Part shown: positions 8,478-16,904 of the stretch, piece by piece
Numbering within the stretch: the stretch's first letter is position 1
How the letters are laid out: each line of letters starts with the position of its first letter
The notes under the pieces: generated by a model
Database searches by the model: none
What the model was told of the DNA's origin: nothing
The model's input: only the letters and a program-made list of their open reading frames with translations
Assembly (NCBI GenBank): GCA_051745395.1
Contig: JBNJEA010000011.1
Span: 1-38,317 of the forward strand
Origin: JBNJEA01 sp051745395
GTDB taxonomy: Bacteria > Desulfobacterota > Desulfobacteria > Desulfobacterales > Desulfosalsimonadaceae
Direction of reading: 5' to 3'
DNA: 38,317 bases
Translations under genes and position numbers: made by a program

Positions 8478-8963
8478 TTAAGCGTTGCCCCCTTTGAAAA
8501 GCCCCTCAAAGGCCTCGGGGTTCCATCGGAAAAACCCTTTGCCGTCGGAAACGATCAGGTGGTTTACGATCAAGTGGCTTGCCTTTGAATGAGGGTGTTC
8601 GATGCCGGAGATTTCCGCCTTCCGGATCAATTCCGGAAGGGCGAAGGGCTCGCCGATGGCCTGGATCAGCAGGCGGAACTTGCGGGCCGATTCGTATAAA
8701 TTGTCCACATACTCGATGGACACTGTTTCTTTTTCGGTTTTTGGCTCCATTTCCGCCGGTGTGGCCGAAGGAAAGGTTTTGCGGGCTTTGCTGAAGTATG
8801 TCCTGCGGTTGTCCCAGATAGAAAGCACCTTATGGAGTTGGGAAATAATGAGCGCAAGCATCACCAGGACGCTAAACACGATGGTGACCCCCACTGCCGC
8901 CATGGCGAATCCGTTATAATGGTGGATGGCTTCAATGCCTGTCACTTCGCTACCCTCCTGCAA
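8478..8963 (-). CDS. OadG-like gamma subunit with C-terminal extension
   Basis: This 161-residue protein has one N-terminal transmembrane helix (about residues 18-42, GFAMAAVGVTIVFSVLVMLAL), as in OadG gamma subunits that anchor and assemble sodium-pump decarboxylases. It is directly upstream of the beta subunit gene and coupled to it. Unlike a minimal OadG of about 80-90 residues, it continues with a soluble domain (about 85-161: YVDNLYESARKFRLLIQAIGE, then a segment ending FRWNPEAFEGLF) that I do not recognise. The spacer from 47 to 84 is charged and probably flexible. Assignment as gamma rests on size, topology and position. Confidence 0.7.
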   Translation of the reverse strand: MQEGSEVTGIEAIHHYNGFAMAAVGVTIVFSVLVMLALIISQLHKVLSIWDNRRTYFSKARKTFPSATPAEMEPKTEKETVSIEYVDNLYESARKFRLLIQAIGEPFALPELIRKAEISGIEHPHSKASHLIVNHLIVSDGKGFFRWNPEAFEGLFKGGNA

Positions 8964-9020
8964 GCCGGACAGACCGTGGGGTCAAAAACGTTTTGCCTTT
9001 TAAAACGCATTTGTCGGCAT

Positions 9021-9437
9021 TTATTCAATTGGCGGCCTTTTGTGGATGATTTCGATGATTTTTTTTACCATCTTTTCTCCCAGCGCGGCGTTGTTCTGGA
9101 TCAGTTCCAGAAAACGGGCCCCGGGTATCGACAGGACTTCCCCGTCGGTCAGGGCGGTGACACTGGCCGTGTATTCAAACGGGGTGATCACCGCAGACCA
9201 TCCCATGATATCGCCTTTTTCCTTTAATGTAACGGCCCGGCCGTCTTCGTAATGGATCATGAAATGTCCGCGCAGGAGAATAAAAAGCGTATGGGCCCGG
9301 TCTTTTTGCCGTATCAACTGCTCGCCTTCGATTAACCACAGATGATGGAACAGGGGATAGACTTCCGCCCATTGCTCGGCGGACAATTGCCTGAACAGTT
9401 CGAATTGCTTGATTTCGGCGGTGTTTAAATGATGCAT
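9021..9437 (-). CDS. stand-alone cyclic nucleotide-binding (Crp-like) domain protein
   Basis: This 138-residue protein consists of a single cNMP-binding beta-roll: IEGEQLIRQKDRAHTLFILLRG is the typical first half and KGDIMGWSAVITPFEYTAS the phosphate-binding-cassette region, followed by a C-helix. It stops before any helix-turn-helix, so it cannot be a Crp/Fnr DNA-binding regulator. The cassette lacks a clear RxA(T/S) phosphate-binding Arg, so cyclic nucleotide may not be the ligand. It resembles the two CNB proteins encoded at 20591-21831. It lies downstream of the MFS transporter gene on the same strand. Confidence 0.8.
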   Translation of the reverse strand: MHHLNTAEIKQFELFRQLSAEQWAEVYPLFHHLWLIEGEQLIRQKDRAHTLFILLRGHFMIHYEDGRAVTLKEKGDIMGWSAVITPFEYTASVTALTDGEVLSIPGARFLELIQNNAALGEKMVKKIIEIIHKRPPIE

Positions 9438-9516
9438 GGGTTTTTTTGTATAAAGCCAGTGCCCCGGGGCAACCGGAGGAAACCGTGCCGGTTGTCAATC
9501 GTGTCTGTCACAACTT

Positions 9517-10680
9517 TTATAACCAAAATCGCCGGGACTTTCTATGATTTTTTACTTTTTCCGCAATCAACAGCAGTCCGCCGACTGCGGCCAGTCCGCC
9601 GCTGATGGCAAACAAATTGCCGGCGCCGATTTTTTCGAAGAAATAGCCGCTGCCGAAGGTGCCGACCATGATGCCCAGGCCGTAGGTGACCGCGTTGTTG
9701 ACCGCCTGGCCCAGGGTCTTGGCCGCCGGCGGGGTGAGCTTGTCGATGTAGAGGATGCTGGCCACGTGAAACGCGCCGTAGGAAAATGCGTGAAAGAGCT
9801 GGGTAAAAAGGATCATGGCCGGCGATTCGACCCCGGATAAAATCAGCCACCGGGCCGCGGTGATGGCAAAGGCCACGATGAGCACGTTTTCATGGGAAAA
9901 CCGGGCAAAGATCCGGGCGGAGTTGAACATGACCGCGATTTCGGCAATGGCGGCCAAAGCCCAGGCAAAGCCGATAAATGTGCTGTGGTACCCGAGGTTT
10001 TCCAGGTGGATCGAAAAAAAACCGTAATAGGCGCCGTGGGAGGCCAGCATCAAAAAGGCGCAAAACAGAAAGGTCAATACCCTGGCATTGAAAAGGGCCC
10101 GGGCGCCGGCGGTAAAGCGCGCCTGCTGCTGCGGTGCGGTCTGCGGCATTTGGGTGGCCGCAAAGGACTGCAGGATCAATCCGGCCAGGATGAGCACCAG
10201 GATGACGGCCGCCGAAGTCATGTCGATGACCCGGCCGACGATCATGACAAAACCGATAAAGCTGATCGAGCCCCAGACCCGCAGCCGGCCGTAATTGCTC
10301 TTGTCCCGGTCGAGCAGGTCCATGGAAAACGATTCGAGAAAGGAGATGATCGGGGCGTAGAAGATGCCGTAGCATGCCGTGATGGCAAACATGGCCCAGA
10401 AATCGGTGGTGGTCATATAAAGCGACCAGACGGCCGCGCTGGCGATGACGGAAAAAATGAAAATCGGCCGCCGGATATTGTACCGGTCGGCCAGCGCCCC
10501 CCAGATCAGGGGAAACAGTGCCGTGGCCATGGTGCGCAGCGCCGAGAGCGTGCCGATCTGAAAACCCGAAAAATCAAGATGATAGCAGTACAGGTTGAAA
10601 TAGGGCAGGTAGATGCCCAAAATGCCGAAATACAGGAAGTAATGAGTGCTTAATATCCATTTGACGCGGGATGAGGCCAT
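9517..10680 (-). CDS. MFS transporter, HcaT/phenylpropionate permease-like
   Basis: This 387-residue protein has about 12 membrane segments. It carries an MFS loop 2-3 signature variant (IWGALADRYNIRRPIF) and a family-specific SNYGRLRVWGSISFIGF, typical of the MFS_1-like/HcaT group. The second half has AFSYGAFHVASILYIDKL followed by GQAVNNAVTYGLGIMVG, also characteristic. It would be an inner-membrane proton symporter for an organic substrate, which cannot be specified. The ribosome binding site is weak. It lies 33 nt downstream of the AI-2E family gene and may share its transcript. Confidence 0.88.
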   Translation of the reverse strand: MASSRVKWILSTHYFLYFGILGIYLPYFNLYCYHLDFSGFQIGTLSALRTMATALFPLIWGALADRYNIRRPIFIFSVIASAAVWSLYMTTTDFWAMFAITACYGIFYAPIISFLESFSMDLLDRDKSNYGRLRVWGSISFIGFVMIVGRVIDMTSAAVILVLILAGLILQSFAATQMPQTAPQQQARFTAGARALFNARVLTFLFCAFLMLASHGAYYGFFSIHLENLGYHSTFIGFAWALAAIAEIAVMFNSARIFARFSHENVLIVAFAITAARWLILSGVESPAMILFTQLFHAFSYGAFHVASILYIDKLTPPAAKTLGQAVNNAVTYGLGIMVGTFGSGYFFEKIGAGNLFAISGGLAAVGGLLLIAEKVKNHRKSRRFWL

Positions 10681-10713
10681 ATGCTTTGCAATAGTAACGG
10701 ACCGGCAATTCGG

Positions 10714-11784
10714 TTAGATGGATATCGGTTCCCTGTCCTGCATTGACTCCGGCGGCTCGGTCTGGTTGCCCAGCATGATGGCCAGCCACCGGGTTTCGGT
10801 GTTGCTTTCCAGGGCGATTTTAAAAATCATGGTCAACGGCACCGAAAGCAGCATGCCCACCGGGCCGAGTACCCAGCCCCAGAACACCAAAGAAAGAAAG
10901 ACCACCAGGGTGGATAGCCCGAGGCCGCTGCCCATCAGGCGGGGTTCTATGAAGCTGCCGAGCACGACGTTGACCCCGAGATAGCCCAATCCCGTAAAAA
11001 AAGCCGCCCATGCCCCCAATTGGACCAGGGCCATCAGCACGGCCGGCACAGCGGCGATAATGGAGCCGATATTGGGGACATAGTTGAGCAAAAACGCCAG
11101 CAACCCCCACAGCAGCGCATAATCGACGCCGAGCAGTAAAAGCCATGCCCAGATCACAATACCGGTGATGACGGAAAACAGGGTCTTTAATGCCAGGTAC
11201 CGGTTAACGCTTTTGGTAAACCGGCCGAAGTTGCTCAGCGATTTTTCCGGGTCCTTGAAGGCCGAGCGGATCTTGGCGGGCATGTCGGCGGCTTCGAGCA
11301 AAATGAAGATAACCGTGATCAGGATCAGAAAGGCGTTGGTCAATACGCTGCCCAGCCCGGTCAATGTCCGGGCGGCCATCTGCATGGCCACGCTGGGGTC
11401 AAAGTACTGCCGAAACATCCGTTCGGAGACATCGACGCCTTGCTTCTGCAGCCATTGAATCAGCGTGGCGGACTTGTTGAGCAGCCGTCTTTCATAGCCG
11501 GGCAGTGCATTGGTAAAATCGTTGACCGAGCCGCTGACGAATTTGACCAAAAGCGCCCCGATGGCCACAATAATGGCCATGATGCAGAGGATGGCAAAAA
11601 ATTTGGGCACGCCCCTGTTTTGCAGCCAGAACAGCGGCGGCGTGGAAATGATGGCGATAAATATGGAAAGCAGAAAAGGCACCAGCACGCCGGCCGAGGC
11701 GCGCATGCCGGCGACGATGACCACGAAACAGGCCGCGGCGATCAAAAAGCGGATTTGGGGGCTGGAATCGGTTTGCGTATCCAT
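10714..11784 (-). CDS. AI-2E family transporter (PerM-like)
   Basis: This 356-residue membrane protein has the AI-2E exporter family layout: paired N-terminal helices (FLIAAACFVVIVAGM, LVPFLLSIFIAIISTPPLFW), a soluble region, then a conserved C-terminal helix cluster including ALLWGLLAFLLNYVPNIGSI and PRLMGSGLGLSTLVVFLSLVFWG. GAGG lies about 5 nt before the start. Members include TqsA-type AI-2 exporters and sodium/proton antiporters, so the substrate is uncertain. It is divergent from the DUF1573 selenoprotein operon. Confidence 0.9.
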   Translation of the reverse strand: MDTQTDSSPQIRFLIAAACFVVIVAGMRASAGVLVPFLLSIFIAIISTPPLFWLQNRGVPKFFAILCIMAIIVAIGALLVKFVSGSVNDFTNALPGYERRLLNKSATLIQWLQKQGVDVSERMFRQYFDPSVAMQMAARTLTGLGSVLTNAFLILITVIFILLEAADMPAKIRSAFKDPEKSLSNFGRFTKSVNRYLALKTLFSVITGIVIWAWLLLLGVDYALLWGLLAFLLNYVPNIGSIIAAVPAVLMALVQLGAWAAFFTGLGYLGVNVVLGSFIEPRLMGSGLGLSTLVVFLSLVFWGWVLGPVGMLLSVPLTMIFKIALESNTETRWLAIMLGNQTEPPESMQDREPISI

Positions 11785-11938
11785 GGGGCCTCGTCAATTG
11801 TCATAACATCATGTTATTGTCTTACACCGAAATTGAAAATCGCTCCATTTCCGACCGTGATGAAAACAACCGTTTTATTTTGGTATCAGATCCGGTGGTG
11901 CCGGGCAAGCGTTGTTTGTTGCTCCATTTCGGTTGCAC

Positions 11939-11989
11939 TTGACAATCCGGCGGGTTTCACTTATAGCCCAAACGTATGAACCCGCCGGA
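11939..11989 (+). promoter_or_regulatory. sigma70-like promoter overlapped by an 11-bp inverted repeat
   Basis: A TTGACA at 11939-11944 is followed after 17 nt by TATAGC (or after 16 nt by TTATAG) around 11961-11967. A perfect inverted repeat, TCCGGCGGGTT (11946-11956) and AACCCGCCGGA (11979-11989), brackets the -10 and the expected transcription start. Its left arm lies in the promoter spacer and would be upstream of the transcript, so it is more likely an operator or DNA-level structure than an RNA hairpin. It is the only good promoter before the DUF1573-HAD-polA genes. The rest of the 320-nt gap (11785-12104) shows no gene. Confidence 0.55.
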
Positions 11990-12104
11990 CGAACCGGTTG
12001 CGCAGAAGCGCTTTCAGGTGATTTCGGATTGGTTTTATACGGAGGCATCCGGCGGGGGCGGGAGGATTGTAAGGCCTCTTGTCAAATTTGATTCAAGGAG
12101 TAAC

Positions 12105-12842
12105 ATGATGATACGAAAAGCCATGATGTATGGCATGCTTTTGGCCGTATTGATCACGGCAATGGGCGCACAGTCCGCCTTTGGTGAGTCCGCAGCGCCC
12201 CTGGCGGTGATTGAATCGCCGACTCACGATTTTGGCGCAGTCTATGCCGGCGAAAAGATTCTTCATACATTTGAAATCCGCAACGAGGGGGATGCGCCGC
12301 TGAAAATCGAAAAGGTAAAAACCGGGTGAGGGTGTGCCACGGTCGAAAGCGTCGACCGGATCCCGCCGGGTGAGGCGGGAAAGATCAAACTCAGGGTTTC
12401 CACCAGTATGTCGAGCCGCGATCACCGGACTTCCAAGTCGGTGACGGTGATGACCAATGATCCGAAACACCCGGCAGTCGGGTTAAAGATCACCGGGCAG
12501 GTCAAGGCGTTTGCCCGTATTGAGCCAAGGCGGGTGTCGCTGGTCGGTACTGAAGGAGACGTGGCGGAAAAAACCGTGCGGATTATCCCGAAAACGGAAA
12601 AGCCGTTCCAGGTCGTCAAGGTTCGGGCCATGCGCGGCTCAGATATTTCCTACCGGCTGGAAGCCATCCGGGATGCCGGGGAAAAAGGCTACGCCCTGCA
12701 CGTGAAAAATACCCGGAGTCGGCCGGGTCGGTATTACGACAAGATTTTTTTGGAAACCGACAGCAAGATCGCCGAAACGATTCCTATCATCGTCTCCGGA
12801 CACATTCGGCCGGAAAAAGCACAGAAAAAGGAAAGGCAGTAG
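12105..12842 (+). CDS. DUF1573 selenoprotein (Cys replaced by Sec in the CGC motif)
   Basis: Read through an in-frame TGA at 12327-12329, this is a 245-residue exported protein. It starts at ATG 12105 (AAGGAG 5 nt upstream) with a signal peptide of about 25 residues. Residues 30-75 have the DUF1573 pattern HDFGAVYAGEKILHTFEIRN, then LKIEKVKTG, then the stop codon, then GCATVESVDRIPPGEAGKI. Family members have SCGCT or TCGCT exactly here, so UGA (codon 75) replaces the first Cys, giving Sec75-Gly76-Cys77. The frame stays open for 171 more codons, with a further DUF1573-like segment (SVTVMTNDPKHPAV). There is no start codon or ribosome site to begin a separate gene after the TGA. A hairpin 10 nt downstream fits a bacterial SECIS. 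DUF1573 proteins are periplasmic Ig-like proteins of unclear function; a redox or metal role for U-G-C is inference. A HAD hydrolase and polA follow closely. Confidence 0.82.
12327..12364 (+). promoter_or_regulatory. candidate SECIS element in DUF1573 gene
   Basis: Directly after the UGA (12327-12329) lies a perfect 7-bp stem, CGGTCGA (12340-12346) with TCGACCG (12352-12358), and loop AAGCG (12347-12351). GGG (12330-12332) can also pair with CCC (12362-12364). The apical loop is 18-22 nt from the UGA, within the spacing known for bacterial SelB-dependent SECIS hairpins, and it contains G residues. The loop is not the fdhF-type GGUCU. Confidence 0.6.
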
Positions 12843-12846
12843 CGCC

Positions 12847-13464
12847 ATGGCCACGTTCAAGGTCATCACATTCGATTGCGACGGCGTCATGTTCGAAACA
12901 GAAGCGGCCAACCGGGCCTATTACAATGCCATCCTGGCCCACATGGGCCGGCCGCCCTTAAGCGGTGACGAGTTTGCCTACGCCCAGATGCAGACTGTTG
13001 ACAATGCCCTTGCCATGCTGTTTCCGGAAAAAGCCGACTATGATGCCGCCCAGGCCTATCGGCGGCAAAACGGATACGGTCCCTATATCAAGTACATGGA
13101 AATCGAGCCGGACCTGGTTGATTTGCTTGTGGCGCTGCGGCCGCATTGCCGGCTTGCGGTGGCCACCAACCGGTCCGACACCATGAACCGGGTGCTGACC
13201 ACCCACGGCATTGATTTTTACTTCGACCGGGTCGTGACGGCCCTGGATGTAAAAAACCCCAAGCCCGCGGCGGACCCGTTGATTGCCGTCTGCGACCATT
13301 TCGGGGTGGATGCCGGCGAGATGCTGTATATCGGCGATTCAAGCGTGGATGAAACCGCTGCCAGAGCCGCCGGCGCCTGCCTGGCGGCCTATCGGAACCC
13401 GGATCTGGACGCCGACTATCATATCCGGCAGCTGCGGGAGGTCAAGGCGATCCTGGGGCTTTAG
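12847..13464 (+). CDS. HAD-superfamily hydrolase (phosphoglycolate phosphatase-like)
   Basis: This 205-residue cytoplasmic phosphatase shows all four HAD motifs: FDCDGVMFE (motif I, Asp nucleophile plus acid/base Asp), VATNRS (motif II), KNPKPAADPL (motif III Lys) and YIGDSSVDETAA (motif IV). A helical cap lies between motifs I and II, as in Gph/phosphoglycolate phosphatase and beta-phosphoglucomutase relatives. AAGGAAAGG precedes the start, which is only 4 nt after the DUF1573 stop. polA follows after about 58 nt. Clearance of a small phosphate ester is likely; substrate unassigned. Confidence 0.88.
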   Translation: MATFKVITFDCDGVMFETEAANRAYYNAILAHMGRPPLSGDEFAYAQMQTVDNALAMLFPEKADYDAAQAYRRQNGYGPYIKYMEIEPDLVDLLVALRPHCRLAVATNRSDTMNRVLTTHGIDFYFDRVVTALDVKNPKPAADPLIAVCDHFGVDAGEMLYIGDSSVDETAARAAGACLAAYRNPDLDADYHIRQLREVKAILGL

Positions 13465-13522
13465 ACAATCCGAACCGGATGAATTGGCGACAACGCGATC
13501 CATCACGCACGGTGTATCTTGC

Positions 13523-16204
13523 ATGACAGACGACCAGCGCATCTATCTCATCGACGGCAGTGCCTACATTCACCGGGCCTTTCATGCCATCCGCAGCCTT
13601 TCCACCTCCCGGGGGTTTCCCACCAATGCGATCTACGGCTTTGCCCGGATGCTGATCAAGCTTATCAACGAGAAAAATCCCGCCTACGCCGCCATGGTAT
13701 TCGATAGCCGGGGGCCGACCTTCCGGCATGAACTGTATGCCGACTACAAGGCCAACCGGCCGGAAATGCCAGAGGACCTGTCGGTGCAGATCCCGTACAT
13801 CAAAAAGATCACCGAAGGCTTTAACCTGCCGGTTTTTGAAAAGGCCGGCTATGAAGCCGATGACCTGATCGGCACCCTGGCCAGACAGGCCGAAGAAGCC
13901 GGCTACGAGGTTGTCATGGTCACCGGTGACAAGGACTTTGTCCAGTTGATCACCGATCATGCCATCATTTGGGACCCCATGAAGGACGAGATGATGGACA
14001 GGGCCATGATCCGGGAAAAGCGGGGTATCGAGCCGCACCAGATGATCGACGTCCAGGGGCTTTCCGGTGATGCGTCGGACAATATCCCCGGTGTGCCGGG
14101 CATCGGCGATAAAACGGCGGTCAAGCTGATTGCCGCCTACAGCAGCATGGAGGCGTTATACGACCGCCTGGATGAAATCACGGGGAAAAAACAGCGACAA
14201 ACCCTTGAAGCCCATAGAGATCAGGCGTTTTTGAGCCGGGATCTGGCGAAAATCGAGCGGGACGCCCCGGTTGCTTTCGACCCGGCGGCCCTGGAAATGC
14301 AGGCACCGGACAACAACAAGCTGGCCGTGTTGTTTAAGGAACTCGAGTTTCGCCAGTTGCAGCAGGCCTACCCGCAGACGGCCGATCTTTCCGGGAAAAA
14401 ATACCAGGCGGTGACCGATTCGGCGGCCCTGGCGGCGCTGATCGACACCTTGACCGCGGCCGGCCGTTTTGCCATCGATACCGAAACCACAGCCCTTTCC
14501 CCGATGGAAGCGCAACTGGTGGGCCTGTCCTTTTCCGTAACACCGGATGGCGCCTATTATGTGCCCTGCGGCCACAATCCGGAGACGGCCGGGGCGCAGT
14601 TGGAGCGGGGGGAGGTTTTAAAGCGCCTTAAACCGATACTCGAAGACCCCGCCTTTGAAAAAGTCGGCCAGAACATCAAGTACGACTGGATCGTGCTGCG
14701 GCGCCACGGCGTCGACCTGGCCGGGGTGGTCTTTGACACCATGATCGCCTCCTACCTGTTAAACCCGGAAAAGCGCGCCCACAATCTGGAGCAGATCGCC
14801 CTGGATTTTCTGGATCACAAGATGATCGCCTATGATGACGTCATCGGGGTCGAAGGCGAAAAGGGCGCATCCTTTGCCGATGTGCCCGTGGATGCCGCCA
14901 CGGTCTATGCCTGCGAAGACGCCGACATCACCCTGGCCGCCAGTCGCAAATTTGCGCCCATGCTCGAATCCGCGGGCCTGACGCCGCTGTTTGATACCGT
15001 GGAGGTGCCGCTGATCCCGGTGCTGGTCAACATGGAAACCGCCGGCATCCGGGTCGACAGCGCGCAATTGAAGGCCATGTCCGCCGATCTGGCAGATGAG
15101 CTGGCGCAGCTGGAAACCGGGATCTGCGAAATGGCCGGCGAAGAATTCAATATCAACTCCTCCCGGCAGCTCGGGCGGATCCTGTTTGAAAAGCTGGGGC
15201 TGCCCCGTCAGAAGAAAACCAAGAAAAAAACCGGTTATTCCACCGACGTGGAGGTGCTGACCGCGCTGTCCATGCATCACGACCTGCCGGCCCAAATCCT
15301 GCGGCACCGGATGCTGTCCAAGCTGAAATCCACCTATGTGGATGCCCTCTTTGAACTGATTCATCCGGAAACCGGCCGGGTCCACACCTCGTTTAACCAG
15401 ACGGTGACCGCCACGGGGCGGCTGAGCAGCTCCAACCCCAACCTGCAGAACATTCCCATCCGCACGGAAGCCGGCCGCGACGTGCGCCGGGCCTTTATCC
15501 CCGAAGACGGCTGGTATTTCGTGGCCGCCGATTATTCCCAGGTCGAGCTGCGCCTGCTGGCCCACTATGCCGGGGATGAAAAGCTCATCTCCGCCTTTGC
15601 AAACGATGAAGACATCCATGCCCGCACCGCGGCCGAGGTCTTTATGGCCGATCCGGCCATGGTCACCCCCGAACTGCGCCGGCAGGCCAAGGTGATTAAC
15701 TTCGGCATCATCTACGGCATGGGGGCCTATTCGCTGTCGAAGGAGCTCGGCATTTCCCAGAAGATGGCCAAAACCTACATCGACAACTATTTTTTCCGCT
15801 ACAGCGGGGTCCGGGCCTACATGGACGAGACCCTGGAACAGGCCCGGCAGACCGGGCAGGTGGCAACAGCTTTGGGCCGCATCCGGTATTTGCCCGATAT
15901 CAACAGCAAAAACCACAACACGCGGGCCTTTGCCGAACGTACGGCCATCAATATGCCCATCCAGGGCACGGCCGCCGATCTGTTGAAACTGGCCATGATC
16001 CGCTTGGATGCGGCGCTTTCAGACAAACGGCTCCGTTCGGCCATGCTGTTGACCGTTCATGATGAGCTGGTGTTCGAAGTGCCGCCCGAGGAGGTGGAAA
16101 CGGTCAAGGCGCTGGCAGCCGGGATCATGGAAAACATCTGGGATTTGAAAGTTCCGCTGAAGGTCAACGTCGATGTCGGCCAAAACTGGGCCGAGGCGCA
16201 TTGA
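13523..16204 (+). CDS. polA: DNA polymerase I
   Basis: This 893-residue protein has all three Pol I domains. The 5' nuclease (about 1-290) begins IYLIDGSAYIHRAFHA and includes GDKDFVQLI and the GVPGIGDKTAV helix-hairpin-helix. The 3'-5' exonuclease (about 310-490) keeps its catalytic acids in FAIDTETTAL and later YACEDADITL, so proofreading is probably active. The polymerase domain has motif A VAADYSQVELRLLAH (about 668), motif B RRQAKVINFGIIYG (about 720) and motif C TVHDELVFEVP (about 845). The start at 13523 gives the standard N-terminus; the 80-codon longer frame overlaps the HAD gene and is noise. It fills gaps and removes RNA primers. It is followed by 1.1 kb without a recognised gene. 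Confidence 0.97.
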   Translation: MTDDQRIYLIDGSAYIHRAFHAIRSLSTSRGFPTNAIYGFARMLIKLINEKNPAYAAMVFDSRGPTFRHELYADYKANRPEMPEDLSVQIPYIKKITEGFNLPVFEKAGYEADDLIGTLARQAEEAGYEVVMVTGDKDFVQLITDHAIIWDPMKDEMMDRAMIREKRGIEPHQMIDVQGLSGDASDNIPGVPGIGDKTAVKLIAAYSSMEALYDRLDEITGKKQRQTLEAHRDQAFLSRDLAKIERDAPVAFDPAALEMQAPDNNKLAVLFKELEFRQLQQAYPQTADLSGKKYQAVTDSAALAALIDTLTAAGRFAIDTETTALSPMEAQLVGLSFSVTPDGAYYVPCGHNPETAGAQLERGEVLKRLKPILEDPAFEKVGQNIKYDWIVLRRHGVDLAGVVFDTMIASYLLNPEKRAHNLEQIALDFLDHKMIAYDDVIGVEGEKGASFADVPVDAATVYACEDADITLAASRKFAPMLESAGLTPLFDTVEVPLIPVLVNMETAGIRVDSAQLKAMSADLADELAQLETGICEMAGEEFNINSSRQLGRILFEKLGLPRQKKTKKKTGYSTDVEVLTALSMHHDLPAQILRHRMLSKLKSTYVDALFELIHPETGRVHTSFNQTVTATGRLSSSNPNLQNIPIRTEAGRDVRRAFIPEDGWYFVAADYSQVELRLLAHYAGDEKLISAFANDEDIHARTAAEVFMADPAMVTPELRRQAKVINFGIIYGMGAYSLSKELGISQKMAKTYIDNYFFRYSGVRAYMDETLEQARQTGQVATALGRIRYLPDINSKNHNTRAFAERTAINMPIQGTAADLLKLAMIRLDAALSDKRLRSAMLLTVHDELVFEVPPEEVETVKALAAGIMENIWDLKVPLKVNVDVGQNWAEAH

Positions 16205-16606
16205 AAAAGTCCGCCTTTTGACCCTGCCCGTGTCCGGGAGCTCTTGGCTGCCGGGAGGCGGGTAAAAGGGGACTTTCTCGCTCAAAAGTCTTTTGCCGGC
16301 CCGGGCCCTTTACCGCTAAATTTCTCAGAGCCTGTTTAAAACGTCCTCTTTTGACCAATTTCGGCGTCAGGCAAAAAATTATAATCCTCGAAATACTATT
16401 GTATTCCTGCGGCTAAAATTTTTCGCCTTCCTTGAACTTGGCCAAAATCGAACATTCTCAAACAGGCTCACACTCGGGCTATCGCCCTCAAACAGTGAGA
16501 AATTTTTACGCGGCGCAAAAGGGCCCGGCCTTTCGGCAAAACCCTTTAATTTCGCTCAAAAGCCCCATTTTACCCGCCTCCCGGCAGGGCGACCCTGTAC
16601 TTTTTC
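16203..16606. repeat. palindromic element A (about 400 bp, imperfect)
   Basis: Nested inverted arms share a centre near 16400-16415. GAAAAAGT (16203-16210) pairs with ACTTTTTC (16599-16606). CTGCCGGGAGGCGGGTAAAAGGGG (16248-16271) pairs with its near-perfect complement at 16563-16587. AAATTTCTCA (16318-16327) pairs with TGAGAAATTT (16496-16505), and GAGCCTGTTT (16328-16337) with AAACAGGCTC (16460-16469). An inner stem of about 27 nt closes on TATT at 16397-16400. No open frame looks coding. It starts at the polA stop codon and could be a non-autonomous mobile repeat or a structured 3' RNA. Confidence 0.75.
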
Positions 16607-16626
16607 GAAAGGAATAAAAGCAATAT

Positions 16627-16837
16627 GGTTATCCGGAAAACTCCAGTTCTTTTTTATTTCAAGCAATAAGGATTTCGTGAAGATCGGTGGATACCCAAAA
16701 AAAGCCCATCGCTTCGTCTGTCATGCCTGCGAAGGCAGGCATGACGACCGGGACGAACTGCTTTTTTTGTTCGGTTTGGGTCTGATGGATACCCGAATCC
16801 ACTTCGTAAAACCACAACTGGAGTTTTCCGGATAACC
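16627..16837. repeat. palindromic element B, MITE-like, with perfect 22-bp terminal inverted repeats
   Basis: GGTTATCCGGAAAACTCCAG (from 16627, arm to 16648) is exactly complementary to the arm 16816-16837. At the exact centre, GTCATGCCTGC (16720-16730) and GCAGGCATGAC (16735-16745) form a perfect 11-bp stem on a GAAG loop. At 211 bp it has no coding frame. The symmetry is that of a miniature inverted-repeat element. No adjacent target duplication is evident, though AAAAGCAA occurs close to both ends. Confidence 0.82.
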
Positions 16838-16904
16838 GGAAAAGCAAAATCCCTTTGCCTATGGTGTGAGAATATTTGAACTTTTTTGAAAGGCCGGGGA
16901 CTGA

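Noticed and set aside
9021..9437. Crp/Fnr transcription factor
   Set aside because: The protein ends after the CNB domain and C-helix; there is no helix-turn-helix.
12093..12470. Interpretation of the DUF1573 region as two separate genes or a minus-strand gene
   Set aside because: The halves are in the same frame with no start signal after the TGA, and the domain is split exactly at its conserved Cys. The antisense frame has no recognisable product.
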